A DNA stretch of 29,356 nucleotides from NCBI GenBank assembly GCA_900758375.1, contig CAAERJ010000027.1, forward strand, positions 1 to 29,356. Direction: 5' to 3'. Origin of the DNA: an uncultured Collinsella sp. GTDB lineage: Bacteria > Actinomycetota > Coriobacteriia > Coriobacteriales > Coriobacteriaceae. The notes beneath the pieces were generated by a model that was not told where the DNA came from, searched no databases, and saw only the letters and a program-made list of their open reading frames with translations. A program made the position numbers and the translations under genes. This document shows positions 1 to 9,154 of this stretch, piece by piece; position 1 is the first letter of the stretch, and the number at the start of each line of letters is the position of its first letter.

Positions 1-170
1 ATCCGGTCCCACCGGGCCGCGCGGCAAGGAGATATATTGCCAGACCGGAGGGGCCCCGGGGGCGGGAATCTGGGCGCACACATTTCCTACACAACTGTGC
101 CCTCAACTGACGCTTGCCAGTTGATAGCTACCGCTTGCCGAGCACATCTTTATATAGAGTGGCCCCTTGG

Positions 171-1571
171 CTAGAGCCGATATGCGCCCCTGGCCAAAGC
201 GCAGCCGGCATCTAGCAGCTCATCGCGCTCCTCCACCGAAAAGCCCTCGGCGTACACGCGCACCACCGGTTCGGTCCCGCTGGGACGGATCAGCAGCCAG
301 GTGTCATCCTCAAATGCCAGACGCAAGCCGTCCATATGGCTTACGCTCTGCGGCGCCTTGCCGCATATCGACTTGGGATTCACGCCGGGAAGCAGCGTGC
401 GCAACGTCTCGGCATCCTCGGCCTCAAGGCGCAAATCTCGACGTCCGTAACTCGTCTTGCCAAAGCTCGCCTCGAGCTGATCGATAAGCACGCCCAAGGG
501 CGCGCCGGTCTTGGCCATGAGCTCGCACAAAATCAGGCAGGCAAGGATGCCGTCGCGCTCGGGCATGTGCGCGGCGATACCGATACCACCGGCCTCTTCA
601 CCGCCCACGAGAACGCCGCCCTTCTTCATCTCGGCGGCTATATATTTAAAACCGACGGGCTTGATGACCACGCGGCAGCCGAGCGCCTCGGCAATGCGAC
701 GCACAAGCGTGGAGCATGAAAGGTTAACGACGACGCGTCCCTTCAGATTGCGATACTGGACCAAATCGCCCAAAACGAGCGCCATGATCTGATGTGGATG
801 TATATATCTGCCGCGCTCATCAACCGCGCCGATACGATCGGCGTCGCCATCAGTCACCAGACCGGCGCACGCCCCGTCTTCGACAACTGCGCGCTCACAA
901 GCATCCACCCACGGCTCGACCGGGTCGGGGCAGATATCTCCCCTATCGGTCGTCTCGTCGGCGTGAATCTCATGGACTTCGACGCCAAGCTCTCGAAGCA
1001 AGTCGGCAAGATATCCCTGCGCAGCTCCGCCCATGGGGTCAACCACCACACGCATATGCACGGCGCGAATGGCATCCGCGTCGACAAACGATGCCACCGC
1101 TCGCATATAGTCGGGAATGATATCTGCCGTGCGGTATTGCCCCTCAAGCCCCAGCGGCTCGGCGGCCATCGTCTCCTCGAGCTCTTCGATGACATCCTGG
1201 TTGGCCGTCGAGCCATCACCCATCCGCAGCTTGAGGCATAGATAGCCCTGCGGATGATGTGAGCCCGTCACCATAAGCGCGCCGCATGCCTCGCCGTCAT
1301 ACGCAGCCGCCCACGTAAGAGCGGGAGTCGGCACCGGTCGAGACACGAGCACGGCATCGAGCCCGTGGGCGGCAATCACGCCCGCCGCGAGCTCGGCGAA
1401 CTCGCGCGCTTGCGGCCGAGTATCAAATCCTACATATACCGTTTTACCGGGATTCGTCTTTTGCCATAGCCTGCCGATAGCATCAGTGACACGAGCGACG
1501 TTGTTGATAGTAAAGTCTCCGTCGACGCGAGCTCGCCAACCGTCAGTTCCAAAGTGAATTATCGCGCACAC
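171..1571 (-). CDS. alpha-D-phosphohexomutase (phosphoglucomutase/phosphomannomutase family)
   Basis: This enzyme should interconvert hexose 1-phosphate and 6-phosphate in the cytoplasm; substrate preference (glucose, mannose or glucosamine) cannot be told from sequence. All four family signatures are present in 466 residues: the N-terminal HFGTDGWRA, the phosphoserine loop VTGSHHP (Ser about 104), the metal loop DGDADR (241-246), the sugar-binding loop GGEEAGG (323-329) and the phosphate-binding RPSGTEP (429-435). The active loop reads SHHP where most relatives have SHNP. The frame is open further upstream, but I chose GTG at 1571: an AGGTG lies 7 bases before it and family homology begins just after it. 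It is separated from the upstream methyltransferase gene by a terminator, so it probably has its own promoter. No gene is visible in the 170 bases that follow its stop. Confidence 0.9.
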   Translation of the reverse strand: MCAIIHFGTDGWRARVDGDFTINNVARVTDAIGRLWQKTNPGKTVYVGFDTRPQAREFAELAAGVIAAHGLDAVLVSRPVPTPALTWAAAYDGEACGALMVTGSHHPQGYLCLKLRMGDGSTANQDVIEELEETMAAEPLGLEGQYRTADIIPDYMRAVASFVDADAIRAVHMRVVVDPMGGAAQGYLADLLRELGVEVHEIHADETTDRGDICPDPVEPWVDACERAVVEDGACAGLVTDGDADRIGAVDERGRYIHPHQIMALVLGDLVQYRNLKGRVVVNLSCSTLVRRIAEALGCRVVIKPVGFKYIAAEMKKGGVLVGGEEAGGIGIAAHMPERDGILACLILCELMAKTGAPLGVLIDQLEASFGKTSYGRRDLRLEAEDAETLRTLLPGVNPKSICGKAPQSVSHMDGLRLAFEDDTWLLIRPSGTEPVVRVYAEGFSVEERDELLDAGCALARGAYRL

Positions 1572-1611
1572 GCGCAGACACCTCGCAGTGTTTGGATCAT
1601 GGTACGCATGA

Positions 1612-1638
1612 GGTATACCCGCAACGGGCATCCGGCAA
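1612..1638 (-). promoter_or_regulatory. possible promoter of the phosphohexomutase gene
   Basis: On the minus strand TTGCCG (1633-1638) and TATACC (1612-1617) are separated by 15 bases, about 40 bases upstream of the chosen GTG start and downstream of the terminator at 1691-1720. The spacer is short and the match is only moderate, so this is tentative. Confidence 0.3.
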
Positions 1639-1690
1639 GCCGCCGGCACGCTCGTTCACCGTTTAGGCAAAAGCGTCGAGGTGCGCACCG

Positions 1691-1720
1691 ACAACAAAAA
1701 ACCGCCCCAGCGGGGGCGGT
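1691..1720 (-). terminator. Rho-independent terminator after the homocysteine methyltransferase gene
   Basis: On the minus strand a perfect 8-bp stem (ACCGCCCC/GGGGCGGT with a four-base loop) is followed by a run of six T. It starts about 25 bases after the methyltransferase stop codon and separates that gene from the phosphohexomutase. Confidence 0.85.
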
Positions 1721-1745
1721 GATTCGATACTCCCATTTTCGGGTT

Positions 1746-2639
1746 CTATATATTGAGCGCATCTGCCATAGCGGCTGTCGTAACCGCCGTGGTTCCGCAG
1801 CAGCTGCCTACCATTGCGGCGCCCGCCCGCTTCCACTCGACGCATGCGCGAGCGAAGGCTTCGGGGTCCTCATGCCACACGGGATCATCCTGTGTCTGAA
1901 CCGGATTTCCCGCGTTGGGACGCACCGTGACGGGAGTAGTCGCCGATGCAACCATCCTGGGCACCGCCGCGTTCGCGGCCGCAAGCGAACAGCAATTAAC
2001 ACCAACCGAGTTTGCGCCGTGTTTTTCGGCGTACAAAACGGCTGCCTCGATGTTGAGGCCATCGCCCAACAGGTCGCCTTTATCGTCAACGACAAAACTC
2101 ACCAGGACAGGCATACCGTCGGCGGCATCTCGGGCGCCGGCAAGCATGGGCTGCAAATTACGGATAGACGTCACCGTCTCGATCAGCAGACCGTCAACAC
2201 CAGCATTGAGCAAGGCGTGCGCTTGTTCGCGCGCAATGCCTCGGATTTCACGATACTCGGCAGAGTCCTCGGCAAACCACTCAATACAAATCGGGCCCAT
2301 CGAGCCCAGCAGCAGCTGTGGGTGCGCCTGGCGAGCATCGTCGACGGCCCCGCGATTGACCTCCGCCACGGACGGCGCAATCTGGTCGTGCTTGAGGGCA
2401 TAGCTTGATGCCTGAAAGGTGTTGGTAATGAGCACCTGCGCGCCGGCGGCGACATACAGGCGATGGATACGAGAAACGGTCTGCGGCTCTGCCAGATTCC
2501 AAAACGCCGGTGGAATGTCGGCGGCATCGTACTCACTCAACAGAACACTGCCCATGGGGCCCTGCGCCAACAAGGTCTCGCTCGACAAGCGGCGCGTAAG
2601 TTCCTCGGCACCAAAGCGGTTGTAATAACTCGTATCCAT
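1746..2639 (-). CDS. homocysteine S-methyltransferase family protein
   Basis: This is a 297-residue zinc-dependent methyltransferase of the MmuM/BHMT type (Pfam S-methyl_trans). The family moves a methyl group from donors such as S-methylmethionine, betaine or methyl-corrinoid/folate to homocysteine, making methionine. The three zinc-binding cysteines are visible: the Cys of GVNC (216) and the CC pair of GSCCGT (280-281). The N-terminal GPMGSVL stretch and ITNTFQA also fit. There is no folate- or cobalamin-binding domain, so it is not a full-length MetH. The ATG lies 10 bases after the stop of the DtxR-type regulator gene, which implies one transcript. The methyl donor cannot be assigned. Confidence 0.88.
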   Translation of the reverse strand: MDTSYYNRFGAEELTRRLSSETLLAQGPMGSVLLSEYDAADIPPAFWNLAEPQTVSRIHRLYVAAGAQVLITNTFQASSYALKHDQIAPSVAEVNRGAVDDARQAHPQLLLGSMGPICIEWFAEDSAEYREIRGIAREQAHALLNAGVDGLLIETVTSIRNLQPMLAGARDAADGMPVLVSFVVDDKGDLLGDGLNIEAAVLYAEKHGANSVGVNCCSLAAANAAVPRMVASATTPVTVRPNAGNPVQTQDDPVWHEDPEAFARACVEWKRAGAAMVGSCCGTTAVTTAAMADALNI

Positions 2640-2649
2640 ATATATCCCG

Positions 2650-3072
2650 CTATTCCTCGACGCTGATTCCCTGCTTTTCGAGATAGGCGAGCCAGCGGTT
2701 CATCGTGTCCTCGGATAGAGCATGCTCCATCATGCAGGCCTCGGCATCGGCGCGCTCAAAATCGACGCCGAGCTCCTGGACCAAAAACGTGCGGACCAGA
2801 CGATGGCGATACCAGATAGCCGAGCCGACCTCGCGCCCACGGTCAGTCAGGATAACTTTGCCGTAGTGAGACTGTTCGACAAGCTCGGATGCTTTGAGAG
2901 CCGAAACCGCCTTGTTGACCGATGCCTTCGAGACGCCAAGGCGCTGTGCGATATCGACCGACCGCACGCCGCTGGTCTCCCCATCTTCGCTTTCGATGCG
3001 AACCATGCACTCCAAGTAGTCTTCGTTCGCCACCGTTAGGTGTAGCTCGCGCGAGCTATTTGTCGTATCCAT
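2650..3072 (-). CDS. DtxR/MntR-family metal-dependent transcriptional regulator
   Basis: A 140-residue protein in the compact MntR size class, lacking the SH3-like third domain of DtxR. It has an N-terminal winged helix (about residues 17-70, including RLGVSKASVNKAV as recognition region) and a metal-binding/dimerisation domain. Likely ligands are the D and E of EDYLE, the His of WYRHRL, and C, E and H of EACMMEH. The EDYLE part is MntR-like, while a Cys at the position of MntR E99 is DtxR/IdeR-like, so the metal (Mn or Fe) is unclear. In-frame starts exist at 3093 (GTG), 3078 and 3072 (ATG). I chose 3072 because an AAGGGA lies about 9-10 bases before it. It is divergent from pepT and cotranscribed with the methyltransferase gene. 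Confidence 0.87.
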   Translation of the reverse strand: MDTTNSSRELHLTVANEDYLECMVRIESEDGETSGVRSVDIAQRLGVSKASVNKAVSALKASELVEQSHYGKVILTDRGREVGSAIWYRHRLVRTFLVQELGVDFERADAEACMMEHALSEDTMNRWLAYLEKQGISVEE

Positions 3073-3103
3073 GAACATCCGTCCCTTCTGCACTCAATGG
3101 CTG

Positions 3104-3109
3104 ATTCTA
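3104..3109 (-). promoter_or_regulatory. candidate -10 element of the DtxR-type regulator gene
   Basis: TAGAAT on the minus strand lies about 32 bases upstream of the chosen start. No good TTGACA-like box is present. The expected -35 position falls inside the 20-bp palindrome at 3126-3145, which would suit autoregulation. Confidence 0.4.
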
Positions 3110-3125
3110 CCCCATCCAAGCGTCG

Positions 3126-3145
3126 CGGTATGCCGCGGCATACCG
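3126..3145. promoter_or_regulatory. perfect 20-bp palindrome, candidate operator between divergent genes
   Basis: CGGTATGCCG followed directly by its reverse complement CGGCATACCG. It lies in the 120-bp divergent region between the DtxR-type regulator and pepT. It overlaps the expected -35 zones of both candidate promoters (TAGAAT at 3104-3109 minus, TAGAGT at 3149-3154 plus). It has no T run, so it is not a terminator. Binding by the adjacent regulator is an inference; the sequence is not the classical DtxR or MntR box. Confidence 0.6.
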
Positions 3146-3192
3146 TGCTAGAGTTCTTGTTGCACACGACGACCAAGATTGGAGCGGTCTTT

Positions 3193-4440
3193 ATGGAAAA
3201 CACCACCACGAACCCCGACGTCCTCGAGCGTTTTTTGCGCTATGTCCAGATCAACACGCAGTCTGAGGATGCCAACTGCGACCAGGTGCCGTCGAGCACC
3301 GTACAGTTTGACCTTGCCAACGTGCTTGCCGAGGAACTGCGCGAGCTGGGTGCAACCGATGCCCATGTAACCGAAAACGCCTATGTCTGCGCGCACATTC
3401 CCGCTAGCGCCGGTTCCGAGAATAAGCCCGCCCTGGGCCTGATCGCTCATCTCGACACCACCGAAGTTGCACCGGGCGCTGGCGTGAAGCCGCACATCGT
3501 ACACTACGAGGGCGGCGACCTGGTTTGCGGCATCGTCGATGGCAAGCCCGTGTCCATGAGCACCGCCAAGCTTCCCGCCTTGAACAACCTGGTGGGTGAG
3601 GACCTTGTCTGCAGTGACGGCACCACACTGCTGGGCGCCGACGACAAGGCGGGTGTCGCCGAAATCATGGCGCTTGTCGCACGCATCGCGCAGGATCCCT
3701 CCCTGCCCCATCCCGCGCTCGGCATTTGCTTCTGCCCGGACGAGGAAATCGGTCACGGTGCCGAGCTGTTGGATATCGAGGCCTTCGGCTGCAAGTACGC
3801 TTACACGGTCGACGGCGGTCCGGTTGGCGAGCTTGAGTGGGAGTGCTTCAACGCCGCCGAGGCAACCGTTCGCTTTGAGGGCCAGTCCATTCACCCCGGC
3901 GACGCCAAGGGGCGCATGGTCAACGCGGGCAACCTGTTCTGCGACTTCAACGCCCTGCTCCCCTACGAGCAGCGCCCGGAATACACCGAGGGCTACGAGG
4001 GCTTCTATCACCTTGAGGGCGTCTCGGCAACGGTCGACCATGCCACGGCGCGCTATATCGTCCGCGATCACGATGCCGCCAAGTTCCAGCAGAAACTCGA
4101 GCTGATGAATGCCGCCGCCGCACTGCTCAACCAGCGACTGGGCGAGGAGCGCGTAACGGTCGAGATTAAGCAGCAGTATCGAAATATGGCCGAGATCGTT
4201 CGTGACTATCCCGAGCTTATTGATGTTGCCAAGGAAGCCTACCTTGCCTGCGGCGTTGAGCCCCAAGTACTGCCGATTCGCGGCGGCACCGACGGCGCAC
4301 AGCTGTCGTTCCGCGGCCTGCCCTGCCCCAACCTCTCGACAGGCGGCTACTGTTACCACGGCGTCAACGAGTTTGTCCCGGTCAGCTCGCTCGTCAAGAT
4401 GACCGACGTCCTGCAGGAGCTCGTCGCCCGTTTCGCATAA
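3193..4440 (+). CDS. pepT: peptidase T (tripeptide aminopeptidase)
   Basis: A cytoplasmic M20B zinc peptidase that removes the N-terminal residue from tripeptides. The 415-residue product matches the usual length of about 410. The di-zinc and catalytic residues are visible: H86 and D88 in AHLDTTE, D150 in GADDKAG, E184/E185 in CPDEEIGHG, D207 in YTVDGG, and H389 near the C terminus (YCYHG). RGGTDGAQLS and GLPCPNLSTGG are also family hallmarks. The frame is open back to 3097, but I chose ATG 3193: a GGAG lies 8 bases before it and homology starts there. It is the only complete plus-strand gene in the window and is monocistronic, ending in a strong terminator. Confidence 0.95.
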   Translation: MENTTTNPDVLERFLRYVQINTQSEDANCDQVPSSTVQFDLANVLAEELRELGATDAHVTENAYVCAHIPASAGSENKPALGLIAHLDTTEVAPGAGVKPHIVHYEGGDLVCGIVDGKPVSMSTAKLPALNNLVGEDLVCSDGTTLLGADDKAGVAEIMALVARIAQDPSLPHPALGICFCPDEEIGHGAELLDIEAFGCKYAYTVDGGPVGELEWECFNAAEATVRFEGQSIHPGDAKGRMVNAGNLFCDFNALLPYEQRPEYTEGYEGFYHLEGVSATVDHATARYIVRDHDAAKFQQKLELMNAAAALLNQRLGEERVTVEIKQQYRNMAEIVRDYPELIDVAKEAYLACGVEPQVLPIRGGTDGAQLSFRGLPCPNLSTGGYCYHGVNEFVPVSSLVKMTDVLQELVARFA

Positions 4441-4469
4441 GACTGGCTGCATAAGCCCAAAAGACGAAT

Positions 4470-4503
4470 CGCCCCGTCCTCAACCGAGAACGGGGCGTTT
4501 TTT
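4470..4503 (+). terminator. Rho-independent terminator of pepT
   Basis: An 8-bp GC-rich stem (CGCCCCGT/ACGGGGCG) with a 12-base loop is followed by TTTTTT, 29 bases after the pepT stop codon. Confidence 0.9.
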
Positions 4504-4544
4504 GGTGCAAGAAAAGTAGTCGGCATCGCAGGTTGAGCCAACGT

Positions 4545-4691
4545 CAGCGAGCGACGTCCAGAGCGAACAAGTTGGCATGAAAAAGGCAGGGCATTGACCT
4601 TCTGGTCATGCCTTGCCTTTTGAATGACAAATTGTCGCTCTGGGCGGCGCGCAGCGTCGAGCCGTTACGCGGGCTGGTAAGCCCGCGTAAC
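4545..4691. repeat. dispersed hairpin repeat, copy 1
   Basis: First of three related intergenic elements. Outer arms containing TCCAGAGCGA (left) and TCGCTCTGGG (right) pair imperfectly around a strong central hairpin at 4580-4621 (AAAAGGCAGGGCAT, TTGACC, TTCT loop, GGTC, ATGCCTTGCC, TTTT). The centre ends in T runs on both strands, so it can act as a bidirectional terminator for pepT and the LCP gene. After the joint GCGCAGCGTC comes a perfect 12-bp hairpin with a GGTA loop at 4664-4691, which begins one base behind the LCP stop codon. About 110 bases of this copy match copy 2 with few differences. Confidence 0.85.
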
Positions 4692-4692
4692 T

Positions 4693-5919
4693 CTAGTAGT
4701 TGGCTTCGTAGCCGTTGCCGTCACCGGTGGGCTCTTCGTAGTAATCGGAGCCGTCGCTCGAATCGTCGGAATCGTCCGAGCCGCCCGACGAGGTCGCGGT
4801 GCCGTATGCGTAGTCCTCGGACGTATTGTTGTTGAGGTCACCAATCGTGGAGCTGGAGCCGTCTGAAAGGCCCATGGTGTTGGGACCCTTGGGATCCTCA
4901 CCGGCGTCGACGCGAGCCATCATTTCCTTAAGCTCGTCTTCGTAGACAAAGACATAGCTCACGCCGTCGATCATAGTGCTGTCGTCAGCATACGAAGGCA
5001 GGTTGGCCGAGTAGATGCCCTCGACATCCATGCCGCGCATGGCATTGACCGTGGAGACGATATCCTGAACGCTCATATCGGTTACGAGCATATCGGACAG
5101 CGAATTAACCAGGCCAAAGATCTTCGTGGCATCGAAGTTATTGAGAATCTGGTTGGCAAGGGCGCCAAGTACCTGACGCTGATGGCGCATGCGCGTGTAA
5201 TCGCCGTCGGCATAGGTGTAGCGGCAGCGGGCATAGGTAAGGGCGGTAGCGCCGTCCATATGCTGCTGACCAGCGGTAATCTTAATATCCAGGTGCTCGG
5301 GATCGTCGACGTCGTCGGTCGCGTTGATGTCGATACCGCCAACCGAATCAATAAGCGACTGCATGCCGTCAAAGCTGACCTCGGCATAGTGAGAAATCTG
5401 CACGCCGCACAGCTCGTTGACCGCCTGGACCATGGCCTCGGCGCCGCCAACGGTGTGGCAGGCGTTGATCTTCATGGTCTCGCCCTTGTACACGACCTTG
5501 GTGTCGCGCGGAACGGAAATGAGCGTCGCCTGCTTTTGCGTGGGGTCGATGCGTGCCAGGATAATCGAGTCGGCACGATACGTATCCTCGCCCGGACGAC
5601 CGTCGGTACCAAGAAGCAACACGTAGAACGGATCTTTTGCCTCATCGGTATCGACCAGAATCTGGCGCAGGTTGTTGGTAATGACATTGGAGTCACCAAG
5701 CTTGCCCATGATAGTGGCAAACCACAGACCTGCAGCGGTCGTGGCGCTCAGCAACACACCGAGCACGGCGATGAGCGCGACACGGCGAACCGTGCGGCCA
5801 CGACGGCGCTGACGGGCGCGCTCGGAATAGCGTGCGACATTGTCGCGACTGTAGATCTTGGCCTGCGCACCAGTCGAGGGTCTTCGGGTGTTATCCGCTA
5901 GGGGCTTCTTGTTAAACAT
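4693..5919 (-). CDS. LytR-CpsA-Psr (LCP) family wall-polymer transferase
   Basis: LCP enzymes move undecaprenyl-phosphate-linked glycopolymers (teichoic acids, capsule or other wall glycans) onto peptidoglycan at the outer membrane face. The 408-residue protein has a basic cytoplasmic N terminus, one membrane segment (about 46-70) and the LCP domain (about 97-255). Visible family residues are the GTDGRPGEDTYRADS block, SVPRDTKV, and the Arg-rich LTYARCRYTYADGDYTRMRHQ. The tail (about 350-408) is Ser, Asp, Gly and Tyr rich and probably disordered. I chose ATG 5919 with an AGGT 6 bases upstream, two codons inside an open TTG. The gene starts 12 bases after murA, so the two are probably one operon for wall assembly. 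The 3' end abuts repeat copy 1. Confidence 0.93.
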   Translation of the reverse strand: MFNKKPLADNTRRPSTGAQAKIYSRDNVARYSERARQRRRGRTVRRVALIAVLGVLLSATTAAGLWFATIMGKLGDSNVITNNLRQILVDTDEAKDPFYVLLLGTDGRPGEDTYRADSIILARIDPTQKQATLISVPRDTKVVYKGETMKINACHTVGGAEAMVQAVNELCGVQISHYAEVSFDGMQSLIDSVGGIDINATDDVDDPEHLDIKITAGQQHMDGATALTYARCRYTYADGDYTRMRHQRQVLGALANQILNNFDATKIFGLVNSLSDMLVTDMSVQDIVSTVNAMRGMDVEGIYSANLPSYADDSTMIDGVSYVFVYEDELKEMMARVDAGEDPKGPNTMGLSDGSSSTIGDLNNNTSEDYAYGTATSSGGSDDSDDSSDGSDYYEEPTGDGNGYEANY

Positions 5920-5931
5920 AGGCAACCTGCA

Positions 5932-7215
5932 TTAGTAGATGACGGGATCGGGAACGGTGGCATGTTCGACATGCGCGCCAAGCGCCTGCAGCTTTTCGAC
6001 AAACTGCTCGTAGCCACGTTTGATGTGATGGATGGCCGAGACCTCGGTAACGCCATCGGCGATAAGACCGGCAACCACAAGCGCCGCGCCGCCACGCAGG
6101 TCGGGTGAGGTGACCTGTGCGCCCGAGAAGCCCTTGACGCCGTGAATCATGGCGTGATGGCTCTCGATACGAATATCGGCACCCATACGCACGAGCTCGG
6201 AGGCGAACATGAAGCGGTTCTCGAAGATGTTCTCGGTAATTACGGAGCTTCCGTCGGCAAGGGCCGAAAGCACCATGATCTGCGCCTGCATGTCGGTCGG
6301 GAAACCCGGGAACGGAAGCGTCTGGATATCGACCGGCTTGATGCGCTCGGCGCGATTGACGTGGACACCGTTCTCGATACGCTCGCACTCGATGCCCATA
6401 AGTTCCATCTTTTTGAGCACCATGCCCAGGTGGATGGGGCAGAAGCCCGTAACATCGACGCCGCGCTCATCGGCCATGAGGGCGCCGGCGACGATAAAGG
6501 TGCCGGCCTCGATGCGGTCACCCACCACGCAATGGGTAACGGGATGCAGCTCCTCCACGCCCTCGATGGTCACGACGGGCGTGCCTGCGCCGACGATCTT
6601 GGCACCCATCTCGTTGAGCATGTTGGCGAGGTCGACGATCTCGGGCTCACGGGCCGCGTTGTCGATAACCGTGGTGCCCTGTGCGCGCACGGCAGCCATG
6701 ATGAGGTTCTCGGTGGCGCCCACGCTCGCGAATTCGAGCGTGACGGTGGTGCCGTGCAGACCCTGGGGAGCACTGGCGTTGATGTAGCCGTGGGCGGTGT
6801 CGAACTCGACGCCCAGAGCCTCGAGACCCAAGATATGCATATCGATCTTGCGAGCACCCAGGTTGCAGCCGCCCGGCATGGCGATCTTGGCGCGATGGAA
6901 ACGACCCAGCAGGGGGCCCATCACAGCCGTGGAGGCGCGCATCTTGGCGACAAGCTCGTAGGGCGCCTCCCAAGAATCGACCTGGGAGGTATCGATCTCG
7001 AGCGTGTGCTCGTCGAGAACATCGATCGTAGCGCCCATGCCCTTGAGCACCTTGCCCATCACGTGGACATCGGAAATATCGGGCACGTTCTGCAGCGTCG
7101 TCTTGCCCGGCGCCAGAAGCGTTGCCGCCATAAGTTTGAGCGCGGAGTTCTTAGCACCCGAAACAGGCACGGAACCTCCGATGGCGTGGCCACCCTCAAC
7201 GCGGATAATATCCAA
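5932..7215 (-). CDS. murA: UDP-N-acetylglucosamine 1-carboxyvinyltransferase
   Basis: MurA catalyses the first committed step of peptidoglycan synthesis, transferring enolpyruvate from PEP to UDP-GlcNAc in the cytoplasm. The 427-residue length is typical. K22-N23 in GAKNSALKL and the catalytic Cys117 in MPGGCNLGARKIDMHI are present. Because Cys rather than Asp occupies this position, the enzyme should be of the fosfomycin-sensitive type. PFPGFPTDMQAQ, which carries the catalytic Asp, is intact. The start codon is TTG at 7215, with AAAGGG six bases upstream. The gene follows atpC across a terminator, and the LCP gene is 12 bases downstream. The atp-murA order is also known in Bacillus. Confidence 0.97.
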   Translation of the reverse strand: MDIIRVEGGHAIGGSVPVSGAKNSALKLMAATLLAPGKTTLQNVPDISDVHVMGKVLKGMGATIDVLDEHTLEIDTSQVDSWEAPYELVAKMRASTAVMGPLLGRFHRAKIAMPGGCNLGARKIDMHILGLEALGVEFDTAHGYINASAPQGLHGTTVTLEFASVGATENLIMAAVRAQGTTVIDNAAREPEIVDLANMLNEMGAKIVGAGTPVVTIEGVEELHPVTHCVVGDRIEAGTFIVAGALMADERGVDVTGFCPIHLGMVLKKMELMGIECERIENGVHVNRAERIKPVDIQTLPFPGFPTDMQAQIMVLSALADGSSVITENIFENRFMFASELVRMGADIRIESHHAMIHGVKGFSGAQVTSPDLRGGAALVVAGLIADGVTEVSAIHHIKRGYEQFVEKLQALGAHVEHATVPDPVIY

Positions 7216-7228
7216 GGTCTACCCTTTC

Positions 7229-7267
7229 AAAAAGCATGCCCGGGGTGGCTGGGCCATCCCGGGCATG
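7229..7267 (-). terminator. terminator between atpC and murA
   Basis: On the minus strand a perfect 10-bp stem (CATGCCCGGG/CCCGGGCATG) with an inner TGGC/GCCA extension is followed by C and five T. It lies 37 bases after the atpC stop and only about 13 bases before the murA start. murA therefore either depends on read-through or has a promoter upstream of the hairpin. A smaller hairpin (AACGC TAAA GCGTT, 7287-7300) sits directly behind the atpC stop codon. Confidence 0.8.
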
Positions 7268-7303
7268 ATGTGTTCGCAAATGGTCGAACGCTAAAGCGTT
7301 TGA

Positions 7304-7696
7304 CTATTGGGCAAGCTTGAGCTTACACCATGCGATTTCATTATAGAGGTAGGCGCGGCGTGCATCATCCTCCGACAAATTACCCAGCTTCTCTTCAAAA
7401 CCTTGAATATCAGCTTTAACCTTGTCGGCGTCGACGGTCGCCAAATCGCAAGCGCGCTCGGCGAGGACGGTCACGACATCTTCCGCAACCTGGGCATAGC
7501 CGCCGGCCACGGCAAACGTGTGGTCGACAGTGCCCATGGCCTTATCGGAAACGCGAACGTAACCGCGGTCGATCGTGCAGATTTCGCTGGAGTGAGCAGG
7601 CAGAACGCCAAACTCGCCATCCGTAGACGGAATCGACACAAACGCAGCGTCACCCTCATAGGCGAGGCTCACGGGGCACACGATGCGGATACGCAT
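7304..7696 (-). CDS. atpC: F1Fo ATP synthase epsilon subunit
   Basis: Epsilon is the small subunit of the F1 central stalk; it couples rotation to catalysis and can inhibit ATP hydrolysis. The 130-residue protein has the N-terminal beta-sandwich (GEFGVLPAHS, then VAGGYAQVAEDVVTVLAE) and a C-terminal helical part. It is the last gene of the atp operon, 3 bases after the atpD stop (TAG GTT ATG), and is followed by two hairpins. Confidence 0.95.
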   Translation of the reverse strand: MRIRIVCPVSLAYEGDAAFVSIPSTDGEFGVLPAHSSEICTIDRGYVRVSDKAMGTVDHTFAVAGGYAQVAEDVVTVLAERACDLATVDADKVKADIQGFEEKLGNLSEDDARRAYLYNEIAWCKLKLAQ

Positions 7697-7699
7697 AAC

Positions 7700-9153
<1,454 letters not shown>

Positions 9154-9154
<1 letters not shown>

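Noticed and set aside
1..170. Possible gene or promoter at the left edge
   Set aside because: No open frame with a credible start or motif is present. The TATATA and TTGCC-like words do not have suitable spacing.
3126..3145. The dtxR-pepT palindrome as a terminator
   Set aside because: No T run follows on either strand, and it lies between divergent gene starts.
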